Shown here: positions 11,428-32,908 of the stretch, one piece after another
Layout: each line of letters opens with the position of its first letter
Position numbering within the stretch: position 1 is the first letter of the stretch
NCBI GenBank assembly: GCA_019916065.1
Contig: CM034238.1
Coordinates: 25,717,246-25,781,245 of the forward strand
DNA length: 64,000 bases
Origin: Vitellaria paradoxa
Taxonomy: Eukaryota; Streptophyta; Magnoliopsida; Ericales; Sapotaceae
Direction of reading: 5' to 3'
The notes under the pieces: model-generated
The model's input: only the letters and a program-made list of their open reading frames with translations
Database searches by the model: none
Told to the model about the DNA's origin: nothing
Program-made: the position numbers and the translations under genes

Positions 11428-13759
11428 CAGTCAGTGTTTGTTGGCAGCAGGCTAACACCATTAGCCGATGTTAGCCCCCTGGGCCTCCAAATAAGGACTC
11501 GTTGGAGTGCTAACTTTTGGCCAAAAAAAAAAAAAAAAAAGTTAAATTTTGGATTATTAGATGTTTGGTGTATTAGTAGAAAAGTATGAAAATTTTGATA
11601 ATAGTTTGAGAAAGTTAGTAAAATTTAAAAAAACAATTGAAAAAAGTTAGAGATTTTTGGTATGAAAAAGTTAGGAAAAAATTAAAAATTTTTGAGAAGG
11701 TTAAAGTTTTTTAGCTAAATTTGACACTCTAAACATACTTTAACTCTCATGAAATTCAGTGTAATCACTCTTTATATATATGTATATTATACATCTTTAT
11801 ATTAATATATTACCTTTTACTGAACGAACCTTGGAGAAATATATATCATCTCATCCTTGCTCCCCTACTTAAGAATCCTAAGGTAACATTTGAATGTTGT
11901 TATGACACTTTGGTTACATAAGTTACTAGGGTCTAGGTTTACGGTTTATGGATGGACTCAGTCAGCGAAAGTCCCTCCAACTCAATTAATATCGACAACA
12001 TGTCATGACCAGTTAGGCTTGGTTTATCTTGTCACCAAAAAAAAAAAAAAAAAAAAAAGAAGAAAAGAAAAAAAAAGGAAAAGTGGTTTTAGGTTGGTTG
12101 ATTAGTACACCTCTGGTAATTATAAGGTCGAGACTGTGGTGGCCCATCTTTGGTGTGTTAGCGATAAGATCTCTGAGATTAACCAATTAGTTGGGTTAGT
12201 TTGGCTATATTTTTTTATTAAAAAGCAGTCAGCTATCTGTGCAAGTCACTTTCTTCTAGATTCCGTTGGACGACACGGCAATTTCGTTCAATTATAGGTC
12301 GGTTGTAATTTTTTATAAAATGAACCCCAGAGAAGAGGAATAAGGTTTTATTTTATTAATGTGAAAATTGTTCATGGAGAGAGCATAATAAACACTTCTA
12401 AATGAAAAAGTTATTTCTATAAATATATATATGTATATAGAAAGTGAGAGTAATACACTTTAACCCTTGTGATTTGGACAAAAAAACATACGATCCTCTT
12501 TTAGTTTAAAAATCAAAATAGAACCCTTTTGTGATTCGAAAAATTATTAGAAAATAGTAAACTTAATTAAATTTGTGTCGTGTGTCATATAAATTCAAAT
12601 GTGGTCGATCAAAAAACATTATTAAAAAAAAAGACAAATTTCCTAACCAATTTATGTAGAAATTTTTTCTTCAATCAATTTCAACTAATAAAGCCCAAAT
12701 TCAAATAAATTTAATAAATTATGACAATTTTGTATTATAGTCTAAATTACAAGGGACTAATGTATTTTCAAATAAACTCGAAAAAAAAAAGTAAATTATA
12801 ATTGCCCTAAGAAAAAAAAAAAACATTTTAGGTGAAAGCATTCATGTTACAAAATGACTTTGTACTTATTTTGGTAAAAAAAATTTTAAGTCTCCTCCTC
12901 CTGTTCGTATTATTAATAATGTACTATTAATAATGCACCTATTTAAGTAAACAAATTCCCAAGACCATGGGATAATTCCATGGACAGAACTCATCCATCC
13001 ACAGAATTAGTTATGGATTCAAGTCTCGATGGATTGGGTTGTACTAAGCTGGGCAAGGCAGGGCAGGGCTTTGAATTATATTATAAAATGTAATGTTAAA
13101 TATTCTTAAACTATATATATATATATATATATGCAAAATAAACTCCTGATTTTACTATTATATTGGTCTTCACTCTCATTGTACTTATTATGGAGGTGTT
13201 TGAAAAACAAAAGGTTAGTGAAAGTGTAGTGATTTGCATTTATACGATAGAATATTGTCCACTTTGAGTTTAATAGGCTTAAGCCTAGAGTTCCAGACCC
13301 TTAACCAATATCTACATAACAAAACTCAAGCACACTTAACCCTAAAATTCTTACTGAATTCAGTGTCCTTAAAATATGTTGTACTTTATAAATACTGAAT
13401 ATTACATATAAGATACACTATTCATCTATTCAAGTGATGTGAGACAAAAGTCATTACTTTTCTGTTTTACCTCCTATTTCACTCTTCTACAAGCAAAATT
13501 CTTCGCAAGTATAGATCCCTCACAATTCTTACAAAAAGTATGTATTAATTACTTTTTGGTGTTTGGAAGATAAACTTAAAATTTCTGATAGGACCTATTC
13601 GAACTTGCTTGAGTGACTCATTTGAATGGTTTTTATTTGCTATGTTAAACTTTTGAGTTGGTAGGACCGTTAGAATAATTTTACTCCTATAAGTTGTTAG
13701 AAAGTTGATAAAAATTAACAAAAATTAATAAAAATTTATAAAATTTATAATTTTAAAAT
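11428..13759. other. Intergenic, AT-rich, low-complexity runs
   Basis: Contains A-runs at 11523-11540 and 12038-12060, a TA microsatellite at 13112-13132, and moderately repetitive text. The 71-residue frame at 11890-12105 ends in an A-run and has no recognisable domain. A weak foldback-like segment lies at 11540-11760. No gene, tRNA or clear transposon terminus was recognised. Confidence 0.45.
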
Positions 13760-14009
13760 TAACGCAGGAAAAATAAAAATGACAAAAAGCGATTATAAGT
13801 TTTTGTAAAATTTAGTTCCCAAATACCCCGCATATGTGAAGTGAGCTCATCAACGGCACATTTTCGGCCCATACCCCGAAGCAAATTGGGTTGGCCCAAG
13901 CCAGGGGGCCAATTAGAGAACCACCTTGGAATTCCCACCAACCAGAACTTCCATCCAGCGACCACCAAGCACAACCGGAGAAATCAAAACCAGACATACA
14001 CAGATATCT

Positions 14010-14030
14010 TTCTAGAATTCGCCACGTGGC
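14010..14030 (+). promoter_or_regulatory. Heat-shock element next to a perfect G-box
   Basis: TTCTAGAA at 14010-14017 is a perfect inverted TTCnnGAA pair, directly followed by TTC (14018-14020). GCCACGTGGC at 14021-14030 is a perfect palindromic G-box. They lie about 250 bp upstream of the Hsp70 start codon, above a pyrimidine-rich stretch (14040-14210) typical of plant core promoters and leaders. Heat-shock factors bind TTCnnGAA pairs and bZIP/bHLH factors bind CACGTG. That this gene is regulated through them is an inference. No convincing TATA box was identified. Confidence 0.6.
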
Positions 14031-14277
14031 ATCACCTACCCCTCACTCTCCTCTCCTCCATTTCTCTCCCCCCTCCCAAAACCCTTCCCTACTCCCTAGT
14101 CTCTTCTATCTCTCTCTCCCTCCTCTTATCGTCTTCGCCAAACGCTTCTCTCCCAAATTCTCTGTTCATCCTCAGTGTTTCTGTTTACTAATACTCTCTC
14201 TCTCTCTGTCTCCGTATATATATATATCGCTCCAATTTCTAGGCTTAGGGTTTGAGTTTTGTTGTTTGACAGAGGGA

Positions 14278-22421
<8,144 letters not shown>

Positions 22422-24045
22422 AAATAAGAAAGGTAATTAATATCTATTATCAGCTACTGATAAAAAAAAAAAAAAATCAATTATCAGCTAATTTTTCTCG
22501 ATGGTTTTGTTTTTCTACATTTTGTGGGTGTGTGTAAGTAGTGTTTTCGTGAGGACGAGATTATCGGGATTATTTAATCATACAATGGAAAATATTAGGA
22601 TGAGGATTAAAAACTGTTTTGGATGATCCCCCCGAGAACCCACCCATGAAATGCTGCTTAATTATTTTGTTAAAGATGGGGGAGGATAACATGTAATGAG
22701 AAATGTGTACCTTGCTTTTTGTTTTTGCTTTATAAGATTAAAATTCCTGGGTTCTAATTTGCTACAGCTCAGTCTCCAAATCAACTCTCTGTTACATACA
22801 TGTTAAAAAGGATAAAATGGAATTGATTTGGACTTGCTAGCGAAGCGAAACAATCTGGCTCCCTTTTTTCGTCACTGTTTGGCAATTATGGCAACGTATT
22901 GAATGGTTTTTCTATTAGGTAGGGAGAGGTGTGTTCCAAATATAAATTGTTGTGTCTCCGCCTTTCTACTAGAAGCTAGCCAAGTCTTTGTTACTCCTGG
23001 GGGTTGACAACTTATCAAGACGCTGGACAAATCTAAAATGGAAAAAAATATAAGATTTTGGTATCATTTGAACATTGGTTTTTTTATGCAAGAATTGGTT
23101 CTGAGCTATTCAGCTGTAGAGACCAACATAAACAATCTGGTTGGTTTGTGGTTAGGAGAAATGAAAATAGAGAAATGGAAAGGAATAGAAAACGATAAAT
23201 TCTAAGCTATCTATATTCCAAGCCACCATGAATTTTAATATTCCATCCTTATCTTAGAAAATTCATATTAATTTTCTTTAATGGCATACCGGTAGTGGTC
23301 CCAATCAAGGAAAGATTAAAACCAAGTATAAGAAAGTTCTTTTCGGGTGAGAACGTACCGCAAGAGTTTTCAAGAGTTTTGGATAATTTTCTGATGATTT
23401 TATTCATGTCTAAGGCTGCTTATGTAAGCTAAGAAAAGCAAAGCAAAGTTCCACGTTCGTACATAATGCCGGACTTAAAAGGTTATCCGACGTTGAAAGA
23501 AATTAGCAAACTAACAACATGAAGAAATTCGAGGAAACGAGATGTTATTTATTAGCAATGGCTTGCTCACCCATAACACCACATCTGTACTAGTCCATGC
23601 ATCTGCACTACTCCGTTCCAAGCATAAAAAAGGGCTCTTTGCGAACCTTATCCCCGATACTTGGGGTTTGGTTTTGGCTCCCTGTCCGTGTGTTGCGGCT
23701 TAAAGCTCATCGCCCTCTTTTCTGTTCTCTCGACATAACCCAAACAAAGGGAAGTGATTAGAGACCTCCTGGACCTGTAGCTTGGAACGAGGATACGATT
23801 GGTTTTCAGACTTCTTTGGTTCCTCATTCTGCGAGTGCTACACGCACGAAGGCATTGAATGAATGTCCGTCATTTTAACTCAAAGCATAGAGCACCCGGT
23901 GATCAATATTTATAGCAAAGGCAAAAAAATTACCGTCAAAGATTTATGATAACACCTTAAATGAGATTGTTTCTCTTCTTGAGGAGAACTCAACAAAGTT
24001 CCATTTTATTGGGATACCCGTTAAGTATGTACACACTGCATATAA
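22422..24045. other. Hsp70 3' flank and convergent intergenic DNA
   Basis: Begins with the Hsp70 3' untranslated region. The next gene is convergent, so this stretch should hold the terminator regions of both genes. No coding frame with a recognisable domain was seen. A moderately GC-richer patch at 23630-23880 has no long open frame. Confidence 0.45.
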
Positions 24046-24192
24046 GCACTCTTTGGAGTTAAACAAAATAATACAAAATTTTACAGCTTTTTACAAACAC
24101 AAATTATGAAAATATAAAATTTAAATTTTTTTACTCACTGCATAAAATACAAGACATTAAATTTTACAAATTTATATAACTCCAAACACGCC
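24046..24192. mobile_element. MITE-like element with GTTTGGAG termini
   Basis: Starts GCACTCTTTGGAGTTA and ends TAACTCCAAACACGCC, inverted termini of the type seen in the Tourist-like MITEs of this window. It is 147 bp long. The target duplication (TAA left, TAT right) is imperfect, hence moderate confidence. Confidence 0.5.
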
Positions 24193-24630
24193 TATATTAT
24201 CTTCACAAGTGTCATCTCCCTTTCAACCTAATATGAACACAACTCCACTAATATAGTTTCAGAAACAACTTTTGCAGCAAGTCAATGATCTAGGTCACCC
24301 TTCTCTCGTACGGCTTTTAACACCGGGATTTGGAGTGACTGATTGCTTTTAATGTCAGTTCCGGATATATGGTCAGGAGTGATTAGATTAAAATTTAACG
24401 GTGTAAGTAAATGTATTCACACGTCTTTTTCGAATTAAAAAAAGGTGAATGTATAAATTTTAATTCATCAGTCTTCCCGTTCAATGTCACAAAGTTGACA
24501 TTAAAAGTGATGTCATCCTTCGCGTTTCTATAACACCGAGCATTCAGAAGAGAAGAGGAGTTGGGAAACTTTGGGGGGACACTTTTCTGCTCCAAAAAAG
24601 CTTTCTATTTATATACTCATCGGACTATGA

Positions 24631-27600
24631 TCACTTGCTGCTGTTGCAACTGCTGCCTCCTCCTTCTCCTCCTCCTCCTCCTCTCCTGTCTTTGTTCATC
24701 TGTGTCGGGTAATGGCTGGTTGGGCTGGGGATCCCTTGGTACTTCCAGGGGTCCGCCCTCCCCATTGGACTAACCGACAACGGTTTTTCAGGGGTTTGCG
24801 CTCTGCGAGACTGATACCTATTATGCTGCTGCTGCTGCTGATGCTGAAGTTGTTGTTGATAGCTTTGGTGGTGGTGGTGGTGGTGGTGGAGGAGAAGGTG
24901 GCGGTTGGGGATTTGGATGCTGAGGCTAGATATGTTCGGCGAGCTTTGGACTCTATGCAAATGGTCTAGACTGCTTTGCGATAACTGTTCGTGGTTTGTC
25001 TGATCCAATGTGTGGCTGCTATCGGTCGACTTTGGGGAGGAGCCACCGGAGGACGTCGGACAAATGGAGACCGACAGAGGAGGGATTCCGTTGAGGGAGG
25101 AGTGTTTTCTGGCAGCCGACGTCGTCGTTGTTGATCGGGTGATGCCGTTGACGGCGTCGATGTAGTGCTGCTCGACGTCGATGGAACTCGTTTGATTCTC
25201 GACCATAATTGGGGTGGCCGGGAATAGGAAGGCTCGGAATTTTGGGGTCGCTGCGTTCTCGTGGCGGTCGTATTCGTCGAGCATGTGGCGGAGGTCCTCG
25301 TCGGATTTTACTGAGACTAGTGCGTCGAGGTCTTCTGGGATTAGCTGATACTTGAGGACTATGTCGCCGTCGGATAAGCTTGCAAGCTTCTTCATTAGGT
25401 CTGCAACACCCCCCGCCCCCACACCAAAAAAAAAAAAAAAAAAGAAAAAACAAAAAAAATAATAATAAATAAATATAAATAAATAATAAAAATGAAAGAC
25501 AATATTTATCAAGGCTTAATTACACTTTCCTCCCCCGAGCTTATATCTCTCAATGTTTAAAAATTGTATCACTTTCTTTATTTTAAAATACTATTAACAT
25601 TAATTCCTTTTATTGAATCAACTACTAAAACTTAACAAAAATTGTCAAATTAATAAAAAAATTTTAAGTGTTTTTCTTATTTTACTTTTTCTTATTTCAC
25701 ACATTTTTCAATTTTCTTTGCAAAAAAATTTTATTTTCTTTCGTTTTTATTTGTTTTTTAATTATTTTTTAAAATTTTTGTACAGAAAATTGATGAAATG
25801 GTGAAAAGAAAATGAATAAAATAAGAAAAGTACTTAAAATTTTAGTTGTTTTGATAATTTTTTTCTTAAATTTTAATAGTTAATTTAATAAAATGGAGTT
25901 AATAATATTTTAAAATAAAGAAGGTAAGTGTAATTTTTAAAAATTAAGAAATGTAAATGTAATTACTTAAATGTTAAAAAGAGTGGTGTAATTTACCCAT
26001 ACATGAAGTAAATATTGATTATGATTAGGGACTGGAAGATTCATATTAATGCTGCCTTTAAAGTGATAAAAAATAAGATAAGAAAATGATATAGTGTTAT
26101 AATTTGTGGATTCGTAATTCGTGCAGTGAAATAAAACACAATAAATTTTAAAAAATTTTCAATAATTTTTAACAAATCAAATGCACTTTGAATAGTAACA
26201 GCCCTTTTGGGAAGGATGGTAGCAGAGACAGAATGAAGGAAGAAATGAGCAGAAATTGAAAGAAAAAGTGGTCTAAAATATCAATATTTCCATCCACCCA
26301 AAGCCAGACAAAAAGGGTGAGCAAAAGTTTGTTAATGAAATTTTCATAATACCCAAATTTACCCATCAATTAAGGAGCAAGAGAAATAAAATTACATGCA
26401 TATCCTACTGGCACAAACAAGTTGTTAGTTGTTAAAATATGATAAAATAGTAAAATATAATTACATACTTTTTTTTTTCTATCTTTATCATTTTTAACTT
26501 ACAAGGAAAAAGAAAATTATTTTTTTTTTCTCGTGTACTCTCAAACGGATGGAAAGAGAATTATTAGTATTCTCTTATCTCATTATTAATGTTTTATTTT
26601 TATTTCTTTCCTCGTAAACTCAAAGAAAGTGTAGCATTCCTGGTTGAAGAATTTAGTGATATTTAAATCTAAAATATAGGTTAAAACTACGTTAAATGGG
26701 TGTTTTTATTTTTAAAAATTATTAACTAAAATCAAAATAAAATAAAATAAAATAATAAATAATAAGTAATTAATGAGTAGATGGTGAGCAATTAAAGGGC
26801 ATAAAAAAGTAAAGAATTCTGAAAAAAAATAGTAGGCAGTTAAAGAGTATTTAAGAAAAATAAAAAAAAAATAGGAAAGTAAAATTGTTTAATTGATTGG
26901 TAGTTGTTAAAATTTTCTTTATAATGGTATTGAAGACATGGCGCTTTATTGGAAATTAAAAATCATAAAAAAAAGAAAATAAAACTTCACCAAATTTGAA
27001 GTTTTATCAAGTTGGAAATTTCATCAACCGTTCCTTATTTTTCCTTCTAATAGTAGGCATAGAAAATGTAAAATTTAGATGCCCCTCATCATTCACTTTT
27101 GAATGGCTAAGGCTCATTTTGGTTACTTATAATTTTAAATAAATAGATTTGAGATTATATTATAATAAAATATTAGAGATAATTAATTTATGTAATAACA
27201 TGTGAAATACTTTTAATATTTACAACTAAAATATTGAAGCTGCTAATTACTTTTTTTTTATAAGAGTTTTAAGGTTATTATAATTTATCATGCTAAACCA
27301 TCCCAAATTTATAATGAAAGATATATGTAACTTTAATAATATATGTTTTAAATAAATAGGAGCAATTTTTTGATATCAAATATGTAAATATGACAAAGAA
27401 AATTTTAATTTGGGGTTGAAATCAGACACAGACAACTTGAAGCATATGTTTTTTACTTTTGAAAATAAGAAGGTGAGCAAAAATTACTCATTAACTCACG
27501 GAGTGTTTGGAGTGACAAAAAATTATAAAATTTGATAAAGTTATGATTCATAATTCGTATAATAAGATAAAAATTTTTAATATTTTTTACCCATTTTGAG

Positions 27601-29458
27601 AGCACCAAACGAGTCTTATAGTTTCAAATTTTGAACTCATGGGGGAAAAGAATAAGAAAGGAAAGGGTTTTTGATCTTTAGTCAAACACAATCAATATGC
27701 GTCTTTATTCAAAGAAAAAATAAATAAATTTATGCAAACAGTGTCATTTTTCATTTCATTTTTTTTGGTTTATTTTACCTATATCCCTGTAATTTTGGTT
27801 TTGTATACTTAGCTTAGACCTTACAGTTTTCATAAATGTAATCTTGAATCCCTAAGATTTGTATTACATTTATTAAGACCCCTCAATTAAAATTTTCATC
27901 TAAAAAATAATTTTTGATCAATTTAATGCTAAAAAATTTCCTTTATACCCAAATTTGATTTCAAATATGTAAATATAAACAACACAATTCCAATGGAAAT
28001 GGATAGATCACTTATTCAATTAACAATTATTATTATTCAAATTTATTTATTTTTTACTTACCATTATCATTTCAGACCCATTTATTTCTTTATTTAGAAT
28101 TTCTAATTCGTCCCATTCCGTCCCAAATCCATTCTAAACCTATCAAATTTGATTAATTACAATTGGATAGATTACGTGAAACCTGCTAAATATTTGATTT
28201 GAAATATAAAATTAAAAAATTAGTTATAAAAATATTAAATTTATTAGACTGAACAAACCCATTGGTCAGTCTCCGAGTTTAATATATGATTTCGTCCATT
28301 AGGACCATTACTCACATACATTTTTTTTTTTTACCAATTTTATCTACAAATAGAAAATATCTAATAATGAAGGGAAACAATTACCAAAAAAAAGAGGGGG
28401 TTTGATATTATTTACGGCTAGTAGCAAAAACAACAGAATCAAAATATCATTGAGGGTAAAAGTTATGCAAAATTTAATAAATAATCCGAGGCTCAAGAAT
28501 TTAAATAATTTTATTTTAGAAATAAAATTATAACTATATAAATACATATAATGTAATATTATATTAAACAAGTACTTATTGAGTATCGTACATCTAAGTA
28601 TAAACGCGTATCTGCAATTACTTTACACAAATTTTAAACACGTTTCAAACTCGTATAGGTACTAAATTTAATCCCAAGTCCATCTTAATTCTATTAAGGT
28701 ATTTCTTAATGAATTTTTAACAAAGTTGATCGGGTTAGATATTCTCTTGTACTCATTTCATTAATATTCCTAAAAAGAAAGAAAAGAAAAGGGTTTTAGA
28801 TTCTTTAGCCAAAGACAATCAATATGTATCTTTATTTGAGGAAAAAATAAATAAATTTATACAAACAGTATCTTTTTTCCTTTTATTTTATTTTTTTATC
28901 ACAACTTAGAATACAAACTCAAATTCCACTTTGGAAAAACATCCTACAAGGAGATATATTTTGATCGAACGAGTCAAAATCTAAAATTACATGGCTAATC
29001 AAAATATTTTAAATAAAAATTTTAAATTTATTTTTATTGTAGACCGCCGCAATTCTAATATTACGGTGCTAATATCAAAAGTGAGATAGTCACCTTTTCT
29101 TTCGTTTAAAGCTTGTCTATCATAACTTTCAAGATTTCGTCATTCTATACGGAAATAATGAGTAAGAGGGAACATATATATATATATGCAATTCCATATG
29201 TTTGGCGTTTTCCTCAGGAAACGGTTTTCTTAGATGACAGAAAGAAAATGAAGTACCAGAGAAATTGATGTCTCGGGAGAAAGAGACGACGCGGGTCTCG
29301 CCGCCGACGTACTTGAGCTGTCCGTCGGAGGGCCGCGGCAGAATCTTCCCGCCGTGGCTGCACAAGAACTTCACCTTACTCCTCGGCGTTCCCGGTGCCG
29401 ACCCCGTCGGCGTGATGGTTATCGTTGTCTCCTCCCCGCCGCCATATTCCGCTGCCAT
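24631..29458 (-). CDS. PB1 (octicosapeptide/Phox/Bem1p) domain protein, two exons
   Basis: Exon 1 is 29458-29257 and exon 2 is 25400-24631, joined by a GT-AG intron of 3,856 bp in phase 1 (donor GTACTT, acceptor TTGCAG). The product is about 323 residues. Residues ~28-130 form a PB1 domain: a basic N-terminal cluster KVKFLCSHGGKILPR, then GGETRVVSFSRDINFSDLMKKL, then the acidic OPCA segment PEDLDALVSVKSDEDLRHML, and a closing FRAFLFP strand. Having both basic and acidic faces suggests a type I/II PB1 able to bind partners head to tail. The rest is low-complexity: Ser/Thr-rich, a His7 run, Gln-rich blocks and a Gly-rich tail, as in small plant PB1 proteins whose biochemical role is largely unknown. 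The start is ATG 29458, the first in frame. No other domain is present. It is convergent with the Hsp70 gene. Confidence 0.88.
25401..29256 (-). other. Long AT-rich intron of the PB1 gene
   Basis: Contains a ~110-bp direct duplication (about 27650-27770 and 28785-28890, sharing ACAATCAATATG and AAAAATAAATAAATTTAT) and a possible MITE at about 27500-27615 (GGAGTGTTTGGAGTGAC ... ACCAAACGAGTC). These suggest the intron grew by transposon insertion. Short open frames within it have no recognisable content. Confidence 0.6.
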
Positions 29459-29779
29459 GATCACCTTCAACCGGTTACAGAAACCGCTTGAAAATTAAGC
29501 CAAAAAGTTTTCCACGTTTGCTCATTCTGAATGAGCAAATCTTGATTGAAAAAAGGGAAAAGGATTGAACAAAGAAACCCAGAAGAATTTGAAAAAAAAA
29601 AAAAAAAGGAATAGGTACAAATTTGAGGAGAGAGAGAGAGACAGAGGACAACCGGTGGTGTGGGTGAGAAGAAGAAGATGAGGCATTGGATGTCTCCTAC
29701 CACCTCGGATGGATTCTATCCAAAAATAAATAAATAAATAATTGACAAACATGCCTTCAAATTTATACCTAATGTAAAA

Positions 29780-31685
29780 AGGTAAGTCAATTTATAATCC
29801 CCTAATTGATTTTTACATTCTATTTTATTTTTTTATTAAATAAAATTACATAACTATCCTCATTCTCTTATTAAAATATTTTACATAATTTTACTATCAA
29901 AAAAACTCTTTTACAAAACTTTAATTCATATCAACTTTCAAAACTACTTTTACTGTGGATAATCAATTCTTATTGAACTAAAAATTGTAATCTTACTCAT
30001 ATTAATTTATTATTAACAAAATATATAATAATGTATTTATTTTAATTTTTATTAGCTATTTAATTAAAAAGAATTAATTAAAAGGTAAGTCTATATGCAA
30101 TTCACAAATAAATTATTGTACTCTACTTTATATTTTCAAGTTGATATGAATTCAATTTTTTTTAGAAGAATATTTATGGTATTAAAATTATACAAAATAC
30201 TTTATTAAAAAATTGGTATAGTTATGCAATTTTATTTAGTGGATTTAAAGTGGAATGCAATAATCTTTTTGTTAAGTGCAAATAGACTCACCCATCCATA
30301 TATAATTTATAAAGTAAAGTTAAAAATCAAAAACTAAGGATAAATAAAATTCTTGTTTTTACATTTGTTTGTTGGAAAATTAAAATAAATATTTAAATAA
30401 TTTAAAATTAAATTGGAGAAGATAATTTATTATTATTACCAAATTTTATTAATTAAAAATAAAAATCATAAAAGTTGCTAATTAAGAATCTTGTTATTAA
30501 TTATAGAAGTATGACTGCAATATTATTTTTTCATTAGCACTTAAATAATTGAGGTCTTAAATAATAATGATTTAATATGCAATATAGCATATTGACACCA
30601 AATATTAAAATCTACCCACCTCTAAAATAAAATGAATTAATTATCAAATAAATTATTTTTAAATTTTATTTTAATATTATTTTTAATCGAAATATATTAA
30701 GAAACAAATTGAATGAGCATTGAATTTATATTTATTTTAAATTTCACTAATTATTCTTATTTTTTCCAAAAATAAAAATAAAAAATACATTTCTACCATA
30801 TAAAGAATTATAATGGATGATCATAAAGAATAGAAATTAAAATTAAAGTAATATTAAAAGCAATGAGATATTTAATTAACTATAATTTATCAGCTATATT
30901 TAAAATAATTATGTAAAAATTTTTTGAGTATATCAAATGAGTAATTTTATTTTTTAATTTTTTTTATAAAGAAAAAATAGAATAAGAGTAGAGTAAAATT
31001 TTAAAATGCATAAAATGAAATAAAATGACAAGTGTGATATTCCATTTATAAATTTTAAAGACGTAACAAAAATGAAATAAAAGGGCAATTTTAATAAAGT
31101 AACTTTAAAATAAAAATGATAAAGTTGAATATATGTTAAAATAAGAGTGTAAAACTAAAATATTCTCTACTTAATTATCAATCACAATAAATCGCAAAAA
31201 GGAGTGAGTTTAGTAAACTAATTAAATTCAAATATCAAAGGAAACTCAACAAACTATCATTTCATAATCAGTTGTATGTTTGACTATAATAATCTATGAG
31301 ATAGGTTAGCTTTATCATATGATAATTTAATCATAGGTTCACCAAATTATATATATTATTTTGTATAAATATCAAGCAATTTAATCAATTACTTTTTTAA
31401 TTAATTAGCTAATAAAAATTAAAATAAATACATTATTATATTTTTTGTCAATAATAAATTAATGTGAGTAAAAATATAATTTATAGTTGAATGAGAATTA
31501 ATTATCAATAGCAAAAGTAGTTTTGAAACTTGATATGAATTAAGTTTTTGTAGAAAGGCATTTATGATATTAAAATTATATAAAATATCTTAATAAAAAA
31601 TGAGCGTAGCAATGTAATTTTATTTAATGAAAAAACAAAATGGAGTGTAAGAATCCAATAATAGTGTAAATACGCTGACCCATGT
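29780..31685. repeat. Cluster of foldback MITE-like copies
   Basis: 29783-30070 and 30080-30296 are inverted copies of each other (TTCATATCAACTTTCAAAAC versus its complement at ~30145). A third arm in the same orientation as the second lies at about 31400-31685. The termini resemble GGGTNAGTCTATTTGCAC. The region is non-coding, and it lies directly upstream of the PB1 gene's 5' end. The superfamily is not clear. Confidence 0.55.
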
Positions 31686-32475
31686 AAAAATACACCTATT
31701 TAGTTCAACTTGTAGTAATTTTATCTCTGAACTAAGAGTAATATATAAATAAGTGCTCGAACTTATGTTCAACGTATAAATACATTTTTTTTGAAAGGTT
31801 AGTGTAGAAATACATGCCTATATTTAATTTGAAACAATTCAATCACTGAACCAATGAATAATAAATAAATAAGTTTCCGAACTTATACTCAATGTACAAA
31901 TATATATACCCCTGAGTATAGGGTGATGATGTGCAGCCTACCTAAAAAAAAAAAAAAATCACCCAACCAATTTATGACCTTTTGTCCCAATTTTTGGTAT
32001 TTCTCAATTCTTTATAATCAAAACTTTTAACATTAGCTCACGAAAATTCGGCCTAATGGTATCAAGCATTTACTAATAGTGGTTCGATTACAAGAAAGTT
32101 AACGGTATCAAGTATCCAGGAGATAATTTTCTCTTCTTGCCCCATGTGTCAAGCTGACATACTAAAAATTTGATCCATTTTAATGTGTTGTCTGAGTTTT
32201 TAAATGGGATAAAATTGTTTCATATTGAACTATAGGGTGTATTTGTACATTAGGTATAAGTTGAGAGACTTATTTATGCATAATTCCTTAGGTCAATAAT
32301 AGAATTATTACAAATTAAACTATAGGGGTGTGTTAGTGCATTGTAAATATGTTTGGGGCTTATTTATCCATTATTCTTTGATTCAAAGGTGAAATTGTTA
32401 CAAATTGAACTATAGGAATGTATTTGTATATTGGGTATAAGTTTGAACCTTTATTTACGCATTATTCTTGAAATA
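31686..32475. mobile_element. Element with terminal subrepeats in inverted orientation
   Basis: Two ~105-bp units (GAACTTAT...CAACGTATAAATAC type) lie at 31686-31915. About two and a half units in inverse orientation (GAACTATAGG...GTATTTGTA...GGTATAAGTT) lie at 32225-32470. Inverted blocks built of tandem subrepeats are typical of some non-autonomous DNA transposons. The central part is non-coding. Confidence 0.5.
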
Positions 32476-32908
32476 AAAAGAAAATATATGTAAATAAGAA
32501 ATAACTAAAAATTGACTTCTATCCTCTGTTGCAATTGAAAACTGTACTCCCCCCCCCCAATTAATTATACAACCAAACCAAACTAATTCAATATTAATCA
32601 ATTTAGTTTAGTTCACATATTTGCGGATTTATAAAAAAATATTAGATTTTAAAATTTGTTTGCTTTGGATCCAACAATATTCTAATTCAAGAATGAAACT
32701 CAAATGAACGAAATTAGGCTTAGTTTAGAAAGAAAAAAAATAACCTCCCAAGGCCACGTGAATATGAGGCTAAAGAAAAATGAAACAAGCTTAAAAGTGA
32801 AAATCTTCGTCATTTGGACCTTTGTCCGGACGATAGGCTTATGTGAACATGTGGTTGAACAATAGAAATTATGCAATTCAAGAAGAAAGAAAGTTTGGTT
32901 ACGTATGG

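Noticed and set aside
11890..12105. Possible SINE ending in an A-run at 12038-12060
   Set aside because: No A-box or B-box upstream of the A-run and no target duplication found.
13759..14191. Open frames upstream of and overlapping the Hsp70 leader
   Set aside because: Promoter and pyrimidine-rich leader sequence; the recognisable Hsp70 N-terminus begins only at 14278.
24712..24969. Plus-strand frame opposite PB1 exon 2 (also the minus frame 25019-25453)
   Set aside because: Antisense or out-of-frame shadows of the GC-rich PB1 coding exon; poly-Val and Leu runs mirror the Gln/His codon repeats.
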